A stretch of 64,000 nt of DNA from contig NZ_CP014226.1 of the NCBI RefSeq assembly GCF_001545155.1, positions 867,186 to 931,185 of the forward strand. The letters are read 5' to 3'. A model generated the notes under the pieces. It did not search any database. It had not been told where the DNA came from and saw nothing but the letters and a program-made list of their open reading frames with translations. Shown here piece after piece: positions 17,165 to 27,956 of the stretch. Position 1 is the first letter of the stretch; every line of letters begins with the position of its first letter. Made by a program: the position numbers and the translations under genes. Source of the DNA: Halomonas chromatireducens. Its GTDB lineage: Bacteria > Pseudomonadota > Gammaproteobacteria > Pseudomonadales > Halomonadaceae.

Positions 17165-18268
17165 CTAGATCTGTCTTGAAATTAACTGCCGGCGCTTCTC
17201 TATCTGGCGCATCAGCGCCCAGCGCACATGCTCGCGGACCAGGTCGGAAGGGTAGGCGAGACGGGCGCGCAGGGCAGCCTCCACCGTTTCGCTCCAGGGT
17301 GCGTTACCCAGGCCCACCGCCAGGTTGCGCAACCAGCGCTCGTAGCCGATGCGCCGGATCGGACTGCCGGCGGTCTTCTCCAGGAACTCCTCCTCCCCCC
17401 AGGCGAACAGCGATACCAGGCTGGCCCTGTCCAGGTCGTGGCGTGGGGCGAAGTCCGCCTCCTGGGTCGCGTGGGTGAAGCGGGTGAAGGGGCAGACCAG
17501 TTGGCAGTCATCGCAGCCAAACACCCGGTTGCCCATGGCCTCGCGGTAGCGCTCGGGGATGGCGCCGAAAAGCTCGATGGTGAGATAGGAGATGCAGGCC
17601 CTGGCGTCTACCACACGGTCTTCGACGATGGCTCCGGTGGGGCAGGCGGTACGGCAGGCACTACAGCTGCCGCAGTGTTCGCTCTCGAAGGGGGGATCCA
17701 CCGGCAGCGGCAGGTCGACGTAAAGCTCGCCGAGAAAGAACAGCGAGCCAGCCCTGGGGTTGAGCAGCATGGCATTCTTGCCCACCCAGCCGAGGCCCGC
17801 CTTGCGCGCCAGGGCTCGTTCCATCACCGGGGCCGAATCGACGAAGGCGCGGTAGCCATAGGGTCCCGCCTTCTCCTCGATCCATTTTGCCAGAGTGGCC
17901 AGGCGCTTGCGCATCAGCTTGTGATAGTCGCGGCCCACGGCATAGCGCGAAACGTAGGCGGTATCCGGCTGGCCCAGCACCTTGGCGCTCTCCACGTCAG
18001 CGGGCAGGTAGTCGAGCCGGACGCTGACGACACGAATGGTGCCTGGGATGAGCTCCTCCGGGCGAGTGCGCTTGGTGCCATGCTTGGCCATGAAGCCCAT
18101 TTCGCCATGATGGCCGGCATCCAGCCAGCGCTGCAGGTAGCGCTCGTCGTCAGCCAGGTCGACATCCGTGATGCCTACCTGCTGAAAGCCCAGTTCCCGG
18201 CCCCAGGTCTTGATGGTGTCGGCCAGGGCGGCGAGGGCGCTGTCGTCCAGGGTAGCCGGAAGCGTCAT
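17165..18268 (-). CDS. queG: Epoxyqueuosine reductase
   Basis: 367 residues. Two 4Fe-4S cluster motifs are visible, CGSCSACRTACP and CDDCQLVCPF, after a cobalamin-binding N-terminal half with GYRAFVDSAPVMERALA. A HEAT-like C-terminus ends the protein. QueG reduces epoxyqueuosine to queuosine in tRNA anticodons. The frame continues 43 residues upstream, but the homologous protein begins at MTLPATL. It is divergent from nnr about 100 bases away, as in many gammaproteobacteria. Confidence 0.94.
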   Translation of the reverse strand: MTLPATLDDSALAALADTIKTWGRELGFQQVGITDVDLADDERYLQRWLDAGHHGEMGFMAKHGTKRTRPEELIPGTIRVVSVRLDYLPADVESAKVLGQPDTAYVSRYAVGRDYHKLMRKRLATLAKWIEEKAGPYGYRAFVDSAPVMERALARKAGLGWVGKNAMLLNPRAGSLFFLGELYVDLPLPVDPPFESEHCGSCSACRTACPTGAIVEDRVVDARACISYLTIELFGAIPERYREAMGNRVFGCDDCQLVCPFTRFTHATQEADFAPRHDLDRASLVSLFAWGEEEFLEKTAGSPIRRIGYERWLRNLAVGLGNAPWSETVEAALRARLAYPSDLVREHVRWALMRQIEKRRQLISRQI

Positions 18269-18369
18269 GATCGAGAAAAAACCGGGTAAATGCGTGCTGG
18301 GGGGATTGGCGAAGGCGCCATTGCGCATACACTCCCATGATAAAGCATCCTTTGCAGGGGAGACACCGG

Positions 18370-19935
18370 ATGTCCGCGAGCCATAGCGACATGACACGCT
18401 CGGCCACGCTGAGGCCGCTGTACCGGGCCGCCCAGGTCCAGGAACTCGACCGTCGCACCATTGCGGCGGGCATCGAGGGTTTCGCGCTGATGCAGCGGGC
18501 GGCGACGGCAGCCTGGCAGAGCCTCAAGTCCCGCTGGCCGGGAGTGAGACGAATCACGGTGCTGTGTGGCGGCGGCAACAACGGCGGCGACGGCCACGTG
18601 CTTGCGGCCCTTGCCGGTGTGGCGGGGCTCGACGTCCAGCGCATCGTCCTCAAGGCGCCCGAGAGCCTGAAGGGCGACGCGGCACGGGCTGCCGAAATGG
18701 CCACGGCTGCAGGGGTCGGCATAGTGCCATGGCAGCCGGGCCTGGACTTCACCGGCGAGGTGGTGGTCGATGCCTTGCTGGGGACCGGCCTTGGCGGTGA
18801 GGTGCGCGGTGACTTCCTCGATGCCATCGAGGCCATCAACGCCTGCGGCCTGCCGGTGCTGGCCATCGATATCCCGTCAGGCCTGGCGGCGGATACCGGG
18901 GCCGTGCTTGGGGTGTCGGTGCGGGCCACTCGCACGGTCACCTTTATCGGCGACAAGATCGGCCTGCATACCGGGCGTGCTCCCGATCTGGCTGGCGAAG
19001 TGCATTTTCGGGCGCTGGGCGTTGATGCCGGGGCCCACCGGGATCTAGGGCCGGCAGCCTGGCTGCTTAACGGCGACTTGCTTCCGGCCCTGTTGCCGCC
19101 ACGGGCGCGAGATGCCCATAAGGGGGCCATGGGTCATGTGCTGGTGGTGGGAGGCGCACCCGGCTTCGGCGGTGCGGCACTGCTGGCCAGCGAGGCCGCC
19201 GCCCGGCTGGGCGCCGGGAAGATCAGCTTGGTCACGGCGCCTGAGCATGTCACGGCTTCTCTGACATACTGCCCGGAGGTCATGGTCCATGGACTGCGCG
19301 GGGCGGCCGACCTCGGTGAGCTTCCTGCCCGTGCCGATATCGTGGTGGTGGGGCCGGGGCTTGGGCAGGGCGCCTGGGGACAGGGCATGCTCCAGTCATC
19401 GCTGATGTCAGGATTGCCTCTGGTGGTGGATGCCGACGGCCTCAATCTGCTTGCCGGCCGCTGGGCCGAAGAGCGGCGAGACGACTGGATACTGACACCG
19501 CATCCCGGCGAGGCCGCTCGCCTGCTGGGCATCAGTGCCGACGAGGTGGAGGCGGACCGACCGGCGGCAGCGGCCGAATTGCAGCGTCGGCGCGGCGGGG
19601 TGATCATACTCAAGGGTGCCGGCACTCTGGTAGCAGGGCCGATGGGGGTGGCAGTCTGCCCCTATGGCAACCCTGGCATGGCTTCAGGGGGAATGGGGGA
19701 CGTTCTCTCGGGGATCCTGGGCGCGTTGCTGGCCCAGGGAGTGCCGCTGGAGAGTGCCGCAAGGCTGGGCGTGGTCGTGCATGCCATGGCTGCCGATCTG
19801 GCGGCTAGAGAAGGCGGAGAGCGTGGTCTGCTTGCTGCCGATCTGGCATCCTATGCCCGACGTCTGATCAATCCAGAGGCCAATTTTGGTATCTATCCCC
19901 AGGCAGGTAGCGATGATGCGCGTGCGACTCGATAA
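18370..19935 (+). CDS. nnr: Bifunctional NAD(P)H-hydrate epimerase/dehydratase
   Basis: 521 residues from ATG 18370, preceded by AGGGGAG. The N-terminal YjeF epimerase domain has GGGNNGGDGHV. The C-terminal ADP-dependent dehydratase domain has HPGEAARLLG and SGGMGDVLSG. Together they repair hydrated NADH and NADPH. The first gene of the nnr-tsaE-amiB-mutL-miaA run; its 3' end overlaps tsaE. An ATG at 18337 is in frame but lacks a ribosome site. Confidence 0.93.
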   Translation: MSASHSDMTRSATLRPLYRAAQVQELDRRTIAAGIEGFALMQRAATAAWQSLKSRWPGVRRITVLCGGGNNGGDGHVLAALAGVAGLDVQRIVLKAPESLKGDAARAAEMATAAGVGIVPWQPGLDFTGEVVVDALLGTGLGGEVRGDFLDAIEAINACGLPVLAIDIPSGLAADTGAVLGVSVRATRTVTFIGDKIGLHTGRAPDLAGEVHFRALGVDAGAHRDLGPAAWLLNGDLLPALLPPRARDAHKGAMGHVLVVGGAPGFGGAALLASEAAARLGAGKISLVTAPEHVTASLTYCPEVMVHGLRGAADLGELPARADIVVVGPGLGQGAWGQGMLQSSLMSGLPLVVDADGLNLLAGRWAEERRDDWILTPHPGEAARLLGISADEVEADRPAAAAELQRRRGGVIILKGAGTLVAGPMGVAVCPYGNPGMASGGMGDVLSGILGALLAQGVPLESAARLGVVVHAMAADLAAREGGERGLLAADLASYARRLINPEANFGIYPQAGSDDARATR

Positions 19936-20416
19936 CGAAGACTGCCAGGTCGCCTTAGGCAGGCGCCTGGGGCGTGCTCTGGGCGGCCACGGTCGTGTCT
20001 ATCTGGAGGGTGAGCTGGGGGCGGGCAAGACCACGCTCACCCGCGGTGTCCTGCGCGCCCATGGGCACGAAGGGGCCGTGAAGAGCCCGACCTACACCCT
20101 GGTGGAGCCTTACGAAATCGGTGGCAAGCGTCTCTACCATTTCGATCTCTATCGGCTGGGGGACCCGGAGGAGCTGGAGTTCATCGGTGGCCGCGACTTG
20201 TTCGCCGACGACGCCCTGTGCATTGTCGAGTGGCCAAGCCGGGGAGCGGGGTGGTTGCCGGAGCCGGACTTGTGTATCACCCTGAGCCTGAGCGACCCGG
20301 GCCGTACCGCCAGCCTGGAAGCCTTCTCCGACCTGGGGCGCTCCGTCCTGATGACGTTGTCGCAGGAGATGGGCGAGGACGATGAAATTATCGAGCAGGA
20401 ACGCGAAAAACAGTGA
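19913..20416 (+). CDS. tsaE: tRNA threonylcarbamoyladenosine biosynthesis ATPase TsaE
   Basis: 167 residues. P-loop GELGAGKTT, then KSPTYTLVEPY and HFDLYRL, and VEWPSRG near the end, all typical of TsaE. It is the ATPase partner of TsaB-TsaD in t6A synthesis at position 37 of ANN-decoding tRNAs. It starts within the end of nnr and its TGA overlaps the amiB ATG by one base, so translation is coupled. ATG 19913 and 19916 are both plausible starts. Confidence 0.93.
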   Translation: MMRVRLDNEDCQVALGRRLGRALGGHGRVYLEGELGAGKTTLTRGVLRAHGHEGAVKSPTYTLVEPYEIGGKRLYHFDLYRLGDPEELEFIGGRDLFADDALCIVEWPSRGAGWLPEPDLCITLSLSDPGRTASLEAFSDLGRSVLMTLSQEMGEDDEIIEQEREKQ

Positions 20417-21915
20417 TGAAGACCCGATCCCTGCCTTCCTTATTTCGCTCGAGAGAGCCAATTGCCACAGTGCTATTACGGCACTGCGCGCTATTTGCCG
20501 TGCTGTTTTCGCTGCTGCTGCTCGCCCCGCTGGCGCAGTCGGCACAGGTCGACAATGTGCGACTCTGGGCCGCTCCCGATCATGCCCGCCTGGTCTTCGA
20601 CCTGTCTGGCCATGCCGAGGCCGATATCTTCCTGCTCGACGACCCTCGGCGGCTGGTGATCGACCTCGATGACAGCGGCCTCAACACCGAGCTTTCCTCA
20701 TTGAACCTGGACGGCAGTGCCATTACTGCCGTACGCAGCGGGGTGCGGGACGGCAACGGCCTTCGGGTGGTGCTGGAGCTCTCCCGGGCGGTCGAGCCGC
20801 GTCACTTCACGCTGCCGCCCAATGACCAGTATGGCCATCGCCTGGTGGTGGACATGGAATACCCGGGCGAAAGCGCCGTGGAAAATCCGATCGATCCCAT
20901 CGAGGCGATGATCCGAGAGCAGGAAATCGCCGCCAACCGGCACAGAAGCGGCTCCGCCGAGGCAGATGCGCCGCGCATAGATCCCGAAGTGGTGGCGCAA
21001 CAGCCGGCGGCACCGCACCCACGCCGGGATATCATCATCGCCATTGACCCCGGGCACGGAGGGGAAGACCCGGGTGCCATCGGGCCTGGCGGCACCCGCG
21101 AGAAGGATGTGGTCATGGAGATCAGCCGTCGTCTGCAGCGACTGGTGGATGGTGCAGAGGGCTTCCGTGCCGTGATGATCCGTGATGGAGACTATTATAT
21201 TGGCCTGCGCCAGCGCACCCGTATCGCGCGCGAGCAGAAGGCCGACTTCTTCGTCTCCATTCATGCCGATGCGTTCAACAGCCCCCGGCCGAGCGGCAGC
21301 TCGGTGTATGCCCTCTCCCAGCGGGGTGCCACTTCTGAAACCGCCCAGTGGCTGGCGGCAAGCGAGAACCAGGCCGACCTGATCGGTGGCGTGGATGGCA
21401 ACCTGTCGTTGAACGACAAGGACGAGGTGCTGCGGGGCGTGCTGCTCGATCTCACCATGACCGCGACGCTCAACGATTCGCTGGCCATCGGTGGCCAGGT
21501 GCTGGATCAGTTGGGGCGGGTCAACCGGTTGCACCGTTCGCGGGTGGAGCAGGCGGGCTTCATGGTGCTGAAGTCTCCGGATATCCCTTCCCTGCTGATC
21601 GAGACGGGGTTCATTTCCAACCCCGACGAGGAGCGACGCCTGCGCGATGCGGGGCACCAGCAGAAGTTGGCCGAGTCGATCTTCGCGGGCCTGGCCGAAC
21701 ACTTTCGACGTAACCCGCCGCCCGCCAGCTTGCTTGCCTGGCAGCGGGACAACCAGCGTACTCCCTCAGGTAACGAGTATCGCATTCAGCCGGGGGATAC
21801 CCTGTCCCAGATTGCGGCACGCCATGGCGTACCGGTAGGGCAGCTGAAACAGGCCAACGAGCTCAACGGAGACGTGATTCGTGTTGGACAGGTGTTGAGG
21901 ATCCCGCGCTCATGA
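20416..21915 (+). CDS. amiB: N-acetylmuramoyl-L-alanine amidase with AMIN and LysM domains
   Basis: About 499 residues. An N-terminal signal peptide ends near [11 protein letters not shown]. The AMIN domain (about 45-140) targets the enzyme to the septum. The zinc amidase_3 domain has [18 protein letters not shown] and LIETGFISN, supplying the two His and the Glu residues. A C-terminal LysM ([17 protein letters not shown]) binds peptidoglycan. It cleaves cross-bridges during cell separation, normally activated by EnvC/NlpD. GTG 20413 is an alternative start one codon upstream. Confidence 0.94.
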   Translation: MKTRSLPSLFRSREPIATVLLRHCALFAVLFSLLLLAPLAQSAQVDNVRLWAAPDHARLVFDLSGHAEADIFLLDDPRRLVIDLDDSGLNTELSSLNLDGSAITAVRSGVRDGNGLRVVLELSRAVEPRHFTLPPNDQYGHRLVVDMEYPGESAVENPIDPIEAMIREQEIAANRHRSGSAEADAPRIDPEVVAQQPAAPHPRRDIIIAIDPGHGGEDPGAIGPGGTREKDVVMEISRRLQRLVDGAEGFRAVMIRDGDYYIGLRQRTRIAREQKADFFVSIHADAFNSPRPSGSSVYALSQRGATSETAQWLAASENQADLIGGVDGNLSLNDKDEVLRGVLLDLTMTATLNDSLAIGGQVLDQLGRVNRLHRSRVEQAGFMVLKSPDIPSLLIETGFISNPDEERRLRDAGHQQKLAESIFAGLAEHFRRNPPPASLLAWQRDNQRTPSGNEYRIQPGDTLSQIAARHGVPVGQLKQANELNGDVIRVGQVLRIPRS

Positions 21916-23909
21916 CAACCACCGACGAAATGGCTGACGAAACGCTCGAGGTGCGTCGCATACGGGTGCTCGACCCGCGGCTGGCCAACCAGATCGCCGC
22001 TGGCGAGGTGGTCGAGCGTCCCGCATCGGTGGTCAAGGAGCTGGTCGAGAATGCCATTGACGCCGGCAGTCGGCGGATCGAGGTGGAACTCGAGGCGGGC
22101 GGCACCCGGCTGATTCGGGTACGCGACGATGGCTGCGGTATCGGCGAGGAGGACCTGCCTCTGGCCCTGTCGCGTCATGCTACCAGCAAGATCGCCTCAC
22201 TGGATGATCTCGAGGGTGTGGCCAGCCTGGGCTTTCGTGGCGAGGCGCTGGCCTCGATCAGCTCGGTGTCGCGCCTTGAGCTGGTGGCCAACGTCGACGA
22301 CGACCCCCGCAGCGGCTGGCGTGTGGTCGCCGAGGGCCGCCAGATGGAGCCGCGGGTCACGCCGGCACCGCACCCCCGCGGGACCTCCCTGACGGTTCGC
22401 GACCTCTTCTTCAATACGCCGGCGCGACGCAAGTTCCTGCGTACCGAGAAGACCGAGTACGGCCACGTGGAGGAGGCATTTCGTCGCCTGGCGCTGTCGC
22501 GTTTCGATATTGCCTGGGTTCTTCGGCACAACCAGAAGACCGTGCATCAGCTGCCTGCCAGCCCGGATGCGGCGGCTCGCGAGCGGCGTATCAGTGCATT
22601 GCTCGGCAAGGGCTTTCTCGATAATGCCCTGCATCTGGATCTCGAAGCCGGCAACCTCAGGCTATGGGGATGGGTCGGCTTGCCTACCCACTCCCGGGCC
22701 CAGGCCGATCAGCAGTATTTCTTCGTCAACGGCCGTGTGGTGCGCGACCGCCTGGTGGCCCACGCCATACGCCAGGCCTATCGGGATGTGCTGTTTCATG
22801 GCCGCCATCCGGTGTTTGTGCTCTACCTCGAGGTCGACCCCACGGTGGTGGACGTCAATGTCCATCCCACCAAGCATGAGGTGCGTTTCCGCGACGGCCG
22901 CATGGTGCATGATTTTCTCTTCTCGAGCCTGCATCGGGCCCTGGCCGAGGCGCGCCCCGGCGAGCAGGGTGATCGAGCCGCCGACGTGGCCGAGGGCATG
23001 TCGGCGAGCGACGAGGCGAGCCCGGCCGGGCACGAGGTCCGCGAAAGCGGCGGGCGCTGGCAACAGCAGCCCCTGGCGCTGCACGCTCAGACCGGCGGCG
23101 ACGGCGATAGGGTGACGCCGGATCGCGTGCGGGCCTTCATGAATGGCTATCGGGCGCTGCATCCGGAACATGAGGAGAGCCTGCTCACCCCCCAGCCGGC
23201 GGCGCCAGACGCCGGTGGTGGCGCGGCCCTTGCCGAGCGCCAGCCCGCGGTTGCGGGCACCGAGACCCTGCCGGCGCGGCCATCGCTACCCGAGGAGGAT
23301 GCTACCCGCGCGCCGCCGCTGGGCTACGCCATTGCCCAGCTGCATGGTGTCTATATCCTCTCCGAGACCGAGCGCGGCCTGATGATCGTGGACATGCATG
23401 CCGCCCATGAGCGCATCGTCTACGAGCGCATGAAGCATCAGGTGCATGGTGAGGCCGGGGATGATGGTGGACTGCAGGCCCAGCCGCTGCTGGTGCCGGT
23501 GTCGCTGGCGGCCAGCGCCGCGGAAGTCTCCACCGCGGAGGCCGAGCGCGACGCCTTCTCCCGCCTGGGCGTGGAGCTCGATGTGGCCGGCCCCGAGACC
23601 TTGCTGGTACGCCAGGTACCGGCGCTGCTGATGGATGCCGATGTCGAGCCGTTGATTCGCGACATGCTGAGCGACCTGGAGCGCTACGGCCGGTCCGATC
23701 GCCTGGAGGCACACGTCAACGAGCTGCTGGCCACCATGGCCTGCCATGGCAGCGTGCGAGCCAACCGGCGGCTGACGATCGCGGAAATGAACGCTCTGCT
23801 GCGTGACATGGAGCGTACCGAGCGCAGCGGCCAGTGCAATCACGGCCGTCCCACCTGGACCGAGATGAGCATGAAGGACCTCGACCGGCTCTTTATGAGA
23901 GGACAGTAG
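21912..23909 (+). CDS. mutL: DNA mismatch repair protein MutL, endonuclease type
   Basis: 665 residues. The GHKL ATPase N-terminus shows [16 protein letters not shown] and [10 protein letters not shown]. After an acidic linker (about 345-450) the C-terminal domain contains [12 protein letters not shown], matching the endonuclease motif DQHA-X2-E-X4-E with M for Q, plus ACHGSVRA and QCNHGRPTW, the other metal-site motifs. Enterobacterial MutL lacks these. So this MutL probably nicks DNA itself, as in MutH-less bacteria. ATG overlaps the amiB stop (ATGA). Confidence 0.95.
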   Translation: MTTTDEMADETLEVRRIRVLDPRLANQIAAGEVVERPASVVKELVENAIDAGSRRIEVELEAGGTRLIRVRDDGCGIGEEDLPLALSRHATSKIASLDDLEGVASLGFRGEALASISSVSRLELVANVDDDPRSGWRVVAEGRQMEPRVTPAPHPRGTSLTVRDLFFNTPARRKFLRTEKTEYGHVEEAFRRLALSRFDIAWVLRHNQKTVHQLPASPDAAARERRISALLGKGFLDNALHLDLEAGNLRLWGWVGLPTHSRAQADQQYFFVNGRVVRDRLVAHAIRQAYRDVLFHGRHPVFVLYLEVDPTVVDVNVHPTKHEVRFRDGRMVHDFLFSSLHRALAEARPGEQGDRAADVAEGMSASDEASPAGHEVRESGGRWQQQPLALHAQTGGDGDRVTPDRVRAFMNGYRALHPEHEESLLTPQPAAPDAGGGAALAERQPAVAGTETLPARPSLPEEDATRAPPLGYAIAQLHGVYILSETERGLMIVDMHAAHERIVYERMKHQVHGEAGDDGGLQAQPLLVPVSLAASAAEVSTAEAERDAFSRLGVELDVAGPETLLVRQVPALLMDADVEPLIRDMLSDLERYGRSDRLEAHVNELLATMACHGSVRANRRLTIAEMNALLRDMERTERSGQCNHGRPTWTEMSMKDLDRLFMRGQ

Positions 23910-23913
23910 CTCC

Positions 23914-24870
23914 TTGTCACTGCCAGATACCCGCCCCCCCGCCATCCTTCTGATGGGTCCCACCGCCGCCGGCAAGACCGACCTGGCCATGGCGCTGCAT
24001 GAGCGCCTCGAGTGTGACCTGGTCAGCATGGATTCGGCCATGGTCTACCGCGGCATGGATATCGGCAGCGCCAAGCCCTCGCCCCAGGAGCTAGCCCGGG
24101 CGCCACACCGATTGATCGACATTCGCGATCCGGCCGAGCCCTATTCGGCGGCGGATTTTCGCGATGACGCACTTCGCGAGATGCGACAAATTACCGCAGC
24201 GGGCCGGGTGCCGCTGCTGGTGGGCGGCACCATGATGTACGCCAAGCGCCTGCTCGAAGGCGTGGCCAACCTCCCGCCGGCCGACCCGGCAATACGCGCC
24301 GAGCTATTGCGTGAGGTCGAGCGGGATGGGCTCGCCGCCCTGCATGAAGCGCTGTCGCGCATCGATCCGGAATCTGCCAGCCGCATACACCCCAATGATC
24401 CGCAGCGTCTCATGCGTGCCCTGGAGGTTTACCGGGCCACGAATAAGACCCTCACTGATCTTTGGCGGGAGCAACGTCCTGAAACCTTCCCCTGGAAGGT
24501 GTTGTCGATAGGAGTCACGCCATTCGAACGTCATATCCTGCACGAGCGTATTGCCCAACGCTTCGATGGCATGCTGGAGGACGGCTTGGTCGAGGAAGTG
24601 GCAACGCTGCGTGCCCGTGACGACCTGCATGCCGACCTGCCCTCCATGAAGAGCGTGGGCTATCGTCAGGTATGGGACTATCTCGATGGTAAGCTCGATG
24701 GCGAGGGTGATATCGAGCTGCTGCGCCAGCGCACCGTTATTGCGACGCGGCAACTGGCAAAGCGCCAATTGACCTGGCTGCGAGGTTGGCCGGGTCTACA
24801 CTGGGTCGATACCCAAGGTAACGACGCGTTGAGTGAAATCCTGAAATTCGTGCGCGAATTCGGCTCTTAG
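23914..24870 (+). CDS. miaA: tRNA dimethylallyltransferase
   Basis: 318 residues. P-loop [11 protein letters not shown], then [18 protein letters not shown] and [14 protein letters not shown], all MiaA signatures. It transfers a dimethylallyl group to A37 of tRNAs reading UNN codons. The start appears to be TTG at 23914, four bases after the mutL stop, with AGAGGAC upstream; the N-terminal alignment supports it. A 125-base gap before hfq contains a short hairpin (CGGCATG/CATGCCG), possibly part of an hfq promoter region. Confidence 0.95.
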   Translation: MSLPDTRPPAILLMGPTAAGKTDLAMALHERLECDLVSMDSAMVYRGMDIGSAKPSPQELARAPHRLIDIRDPAEPYSAADFRDDALREMRQITAAGRVPLLVGGTMMYAKRLLEGVANLPPADPAIRAELLREVERDGLAALHEALSRIDPESASRIHPNDPQRLMRALEVYRATNKTLTDLWREQRPETFPWKVLSIGVTPFERHILHERIAQRFDGMLEDGLVEEVATLRARDDLHADLPSMKSVGYRQVWDYLDGKLDGEGDIELLRQRTVIATRQLAKRQLTWLRGWPGLHWVDTQGNDALSEILKFVREFGS

Positions 24871-24995
24871 CGTAAGATGTTGGCTTCGAGTGGCCGGGTG
24901 ACCAGGCCAAGCCGGCATGGTGTCATGCCGCTATAGGCAGACAACCCAAGAACACAACTTCCACCCCTCATGAGAACGTTTTAGGGAGAGGTAGC

Positions 24996-25247
24996 ATGTC
25001 CAAAGGGCAATCCCTTCAAGACCCGTACCTGAATATCCTGCGCAAGGAGCGCATTCCGGTGTCGATTTTCCTGGTCAACGGCATCAAGCTGCAGGGACAG
25101 ATCGAGTCATTCGATCAGTTCGTCATACTGCTGCGCAATACCGTCAGCCAGATGGTCTACAAACATGCCATTTCCACGGTGGTGCCATCGCGTAATGTAC
25201 GCCTGCCGCCGCAGGACCCTGCGGCTCAGCCGGAAAGCAACGTGTGA
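24996..25247 (+). CDS. hfq: RNA chaperone Hfq
   Basis: 83 residues, short form. Sm1 and Sm2 motifs are seen, with [18 protein letters not shown] and the [12 protein letters not shown] end that builds the proximal RNA-binding face. Strong AGGGAGAGG ribosome site. Hfq pairs sRNAs with mRNAs; it is not required by Rsm-type RNAs but is often in the same regulatory circuits. HflX follows ten bases later. Confidence 0.98.
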   Translation: MSKGQSLQDPYLNILRKERIPVSIFLVNGIKLQGQIESFDQFVILLRNTVSQMVYKHAISTVVPSRNVRLPPQDPAAQPESNV

Positions 25248-25256
25248 GGTTATTGA

Positions 25257-26579
25257 TTGTTTTTTGAACGTCCCGATGCCGGCGAAACGGCAGTACTGGT
25301 TCATGTGGACTTTCAGGATGAGCGTGAGCGCGAGGATCCAGGTGAATTCCTGGAGCTCGTGCGCTCGGCGGGTGCCGAGCCTGCCACCCTGTTGAGTGGT
25401 AGCCGGCAACGGCCCGATTCGCGTACCTTCATCGGCAGCGGTAAGGTCGAGGAGCTGCGCGAGACGCTGAGCGTTCACGGCGCGGAACTGGTGATCTTCA
25501 ACCATGCCCTGAGCCCTTCCCAGGAACGCAATCTCGAGCAAGTGCTCAAGTGTCGCGTTCTCGATCGCACGGGGCTCATCCTCGATATCTTCGCCCAGCG
25601 GGCACGTACGCATGAGGGCAAGCTGCAGGTCGAGCTGGCGCAACTGGAGTACATGTCGACCCGACTGGTGCGCGGCTGGACTCACCTGGAGCGACAGAAG
25701 GGCGGCATTGGCCTGCGTGGGCCCGGCGAGACCCAGTTGGAGACTGACCGGCGTCTGCTGAGGGCGCGCATCAAGGCAATACACAAGCGCCTCGACAAGG
25801 TGCGTACTCAGCGTGCCCAGAATCGACGTGCCCGGGCTCGGGCCGAGATACCCAGCGTTTCGCTGGTCGGTTACACCAACGCCGGCAAGTCGACGCTATT
25901 CAATGCGTTGACCGAATCGAAGGTCTATACGGCAGACCAGCTGTTCGCTACCCTCGATCCGACGTTGAGGCGCCTGGAAATCGGCGATGTGGGCCCCGTG
26001 GTGCTAGCCGATACCGTCGGCTTTATCCGCCACCTGCCACACAAGTTGGTAGAGGCGTTTCAGGCCACGCTCCAGGAGGCATCCGAGGCAACCTTGCTGG
26101 TACACGTCATTGATGCCGCAGACCCTGATCGCGAACGCAATATCAGCGAGGTCGAGGGTGTCCTGAATGAAATCGGTGCCCTGGATGTGCCGATGCTCAA
26201 GGTAATGAACAAGATCGATCTGCTCGACAGCGCTCCGCGAATCGAGCGTGACGGCCAGGGCCGCCCGGAGGTGGTCTGGGTTTCAGCGCAGGAGGGCCGG
26301 GGGCTCGACTTGTTGGAGGAGGCGCTTTCGGAGTGCCTCGCCGATGACGTGATTGACTTTTCACTGACACTTTCTCCGGAACAGGGGCGGCTGCGGGCGG
26401 GCCTGCATGAGCTTGGCGCAGTCAGAGAAGAGCATTTCGAGGAACCGGATGGCAGAGTGGGACTCAAAGTGCGACTTCCCCGGCGCGACTTCCTGCAGCT
26501 GATGTCTCGGCTGGATGAGCGGGCCGAGGATTACCTTCCTCCTGAACTGTGTGAACGCCCGGTATGGGAGGCCAGATAG
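25257..26579 (+). CDS. hflX: Ribosome-splitting GTPase HflX
   Basis: 440 residues. The N-terminal HflX domain has SGSRQRPDSRTFIGSGK and a glycine-rich GLRGPGETQLETDRR linker. The TrmE-like G domain shows GYTNAGKSTLFNAL, DTVGFIRHLP and NKIDLL. It splits stalled 70S ribosomes under heat stress. The start is TTG at 25257: the family begins with FFERPDAGE and GTGAGGT lies upstream. Confidence 0.95.
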   Translation: MFFERPDAGETAVLVHVDFQDEREREDPGEFLELVRSAGAEPATLLSGSRQRPDSRTFIGSGKVEELRETLSVHGAELVIFNHALSPSQERNLEQVLKCRVLDRTGLILDIFAQRARTHEGKLQVELAQLEYMSTRLVRGWTHLERQKGGIGLRGPGETQLETDRRLLRARIKAIHKRLDKVRTQRAQNRRARARAEIPSVSLVGYTNAGKSTLFNALTESKVYTADQLFATLDPTLRRLEIGDVGPVVLADTVGFIRHLPHKLVEAFQATLQEASEATLLVHVIDAADPDRERNISEVEGVLNEIGALDVPMLKVMNKIDLLDSAPRIERDGQGRPEVVWVSAQEGRGLDLLEEALSECLADDVIDFSLTLSPEQGRLRAGLHELGAVREEHFEEPDGRVGLKVRLPRRDFLQLMSRLDERAEDYLPPELCERPVWEAR

Positions 26580-26720
26580 CCTCGGGCTCTCTGGCCAGAT
26601 GACCGGCTTCCCCATAAACAGAATAGCCAGGCGCCGTTGGCGCCGACGACAGGATGGCAACCGACTCCCCCACTACCCAGAAGACGGTGGCGGGGAGGCA
26701 ACGCAGAGTGGAGACGACGT

Positions 26721-27956
26721 ATGGCTTGGAATGAGCCTGGTGGTGGTGGCAACCAGCATGACCCCTGGAGCGGAGGGGGCCGGCGCGGCGGTGGTAATGG
26801 CGGCGGGGGCGGAAACCGTGGCGGTAACCAGGGGCCACCCGACCTTGATGAAGCCCTGAAGAAGTTTCAGGACAAGCTCAATGGCATGCTGGGTGGTCGC
26901 GGTGGCAAAGGTGGCGGTGGCAAGGGCGGCAAGGGGGGCAGCGGCAAGCCGCGCAATACTCTGGCGTTGCCCGGCCTGCTGCTCGTCATTGCCCTGGCGA
27001 TTTGGGGGGCCTCGGGCTTCTATCTGGTCGACCAGGCAGAGCGCGGTGTCGTACTGCGCTTCGGCAAGTTCCAGGACGTGGTCACGCCCGGCCTGCACTG
27101 GAATCCGCCCCTGATCGATGATGTGCGCATGGTCAACGTGACCCGGGTTCGCTCGCTGACGCAATCACAGGCGATGCTGACCCGCGACGAGAATATCGTC
27201 GAGGTCGAGATATCGGCCCAGTATCAGGTCAACAATCCGCGTGACTTCGTGCTCAACGTGCGCAACCCGCAGTTGTCGATCGAGAATGCGCTGGACTCCG
27301 CACTGCGTCACGTGGTCGGTGGCACCGATATGATCGAGATCCTCACTTCCGGACGTGAAATTCTCGGCAGCTCCGTCGCCAGCCGCCTGCAGTCGTATCT
27401 GGACAGCTATGGCACCGGTATACGCCTGCAGACCATCAACATCGAGTCCACCTCGGCGCCGGCTCCCGTCATTGATGCTTTCGATGACGTCATCAGGGCT
27501 CGTGAGGATCGTCAGCGGACCATCAACGAGGGCATGGCTTACGCCAATGCCATCATACCTGCCGCTCAGGGTCAGGCGCAGCGCCTGGTCGAACAGGGTC
27601 AGGGTTATCGTGAGTCGGTGGTTGCCGAGGCTCAGGGTCAGGCGAACCGCTTCAATGCACTGCTGGTCCAGTACCGCAATGCACCGGAAATCATGCGTGA
27701 GCGTCTCTACCTGGATGCCATCGCCGAGGTCTTCGGCGAGACACCGAAGGTGCTGATCGACGTCAGCGACGAGACACCGCTGATGTATCTGCCCCTCGAC
27801 CAGCGTCCCGGCGGAACCCGCAGCGGAGATGGCGAAGGTGACAGTGCCCGTGGCGAGAGCGGCGAGCTGGACCCGCGCGTCCTGGAGCGGCTCCGCACCA
27901 CCTCCTCCGCGCAGGGCGGCGGCAGCAACAGTGGTATCCGCAGGGAGGGCCGCTAA
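26721..27956 (+). CDS. hflK: FtsH protease modulator HflK (SPFH protein)
   Basis: 411 residues. A Gly/Asn-rich cytoplasmic N-terminus (GGGGNQHDPWSGGGRRGGG) precedes one membrane helix (LALPGLLLVIALAIWGASG). The SPFH/prohibitin domain begins YLVDQAERGVVLRFGKF. HflK with HflC builds a membrane cage around FtsH and limits its access to substrates. ATG 26721 fits the family start MAWNEPGGG. The TAA is followed directly by the hflC ATG. Confidence 0.95.
   Translation: MAWNEPGGGGNQHDPWSGGGRRGGGNGGGGGNRGGNQGPPDLDEALKKFQDKLNGMLGGRGGKGGGGKGGKGGSGKPRNTLALPGLLLVIALAIWGASGFYLVDQAERGVVLRFGKFQDVVTPGLHWNPPLIDDVRMVNVTRVRSLTQSQAMLTRDENIVEVEISAQYQVNNPRDFVLNVRNPQLSIENALDSALRHVVGGTDMIEILTSGREILGSSVASRLQSYLDSYGTGIRLQTINIESTSAPAPVIDAFDDVIRAREDRQRTINEGMAYANAIIPAAQGQAQRLVEQGQGYRESVVAEAQGQANRFNALLVQYRNAPEIMRERLYLDAIAEVFGETPKVLIDVSDETPLMYLPLDQRPGGTRSGDGEGDSARGESGELDPRVLERLRTTSSAQGGGSNSGIRREGR

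Noticed and set aside
26760..26960. GGTGG-rich tandem repeats suggesting a repeat array
   Set aside because: They encode the Gly-rich N-terminus usual for HflK and need no other explanation.
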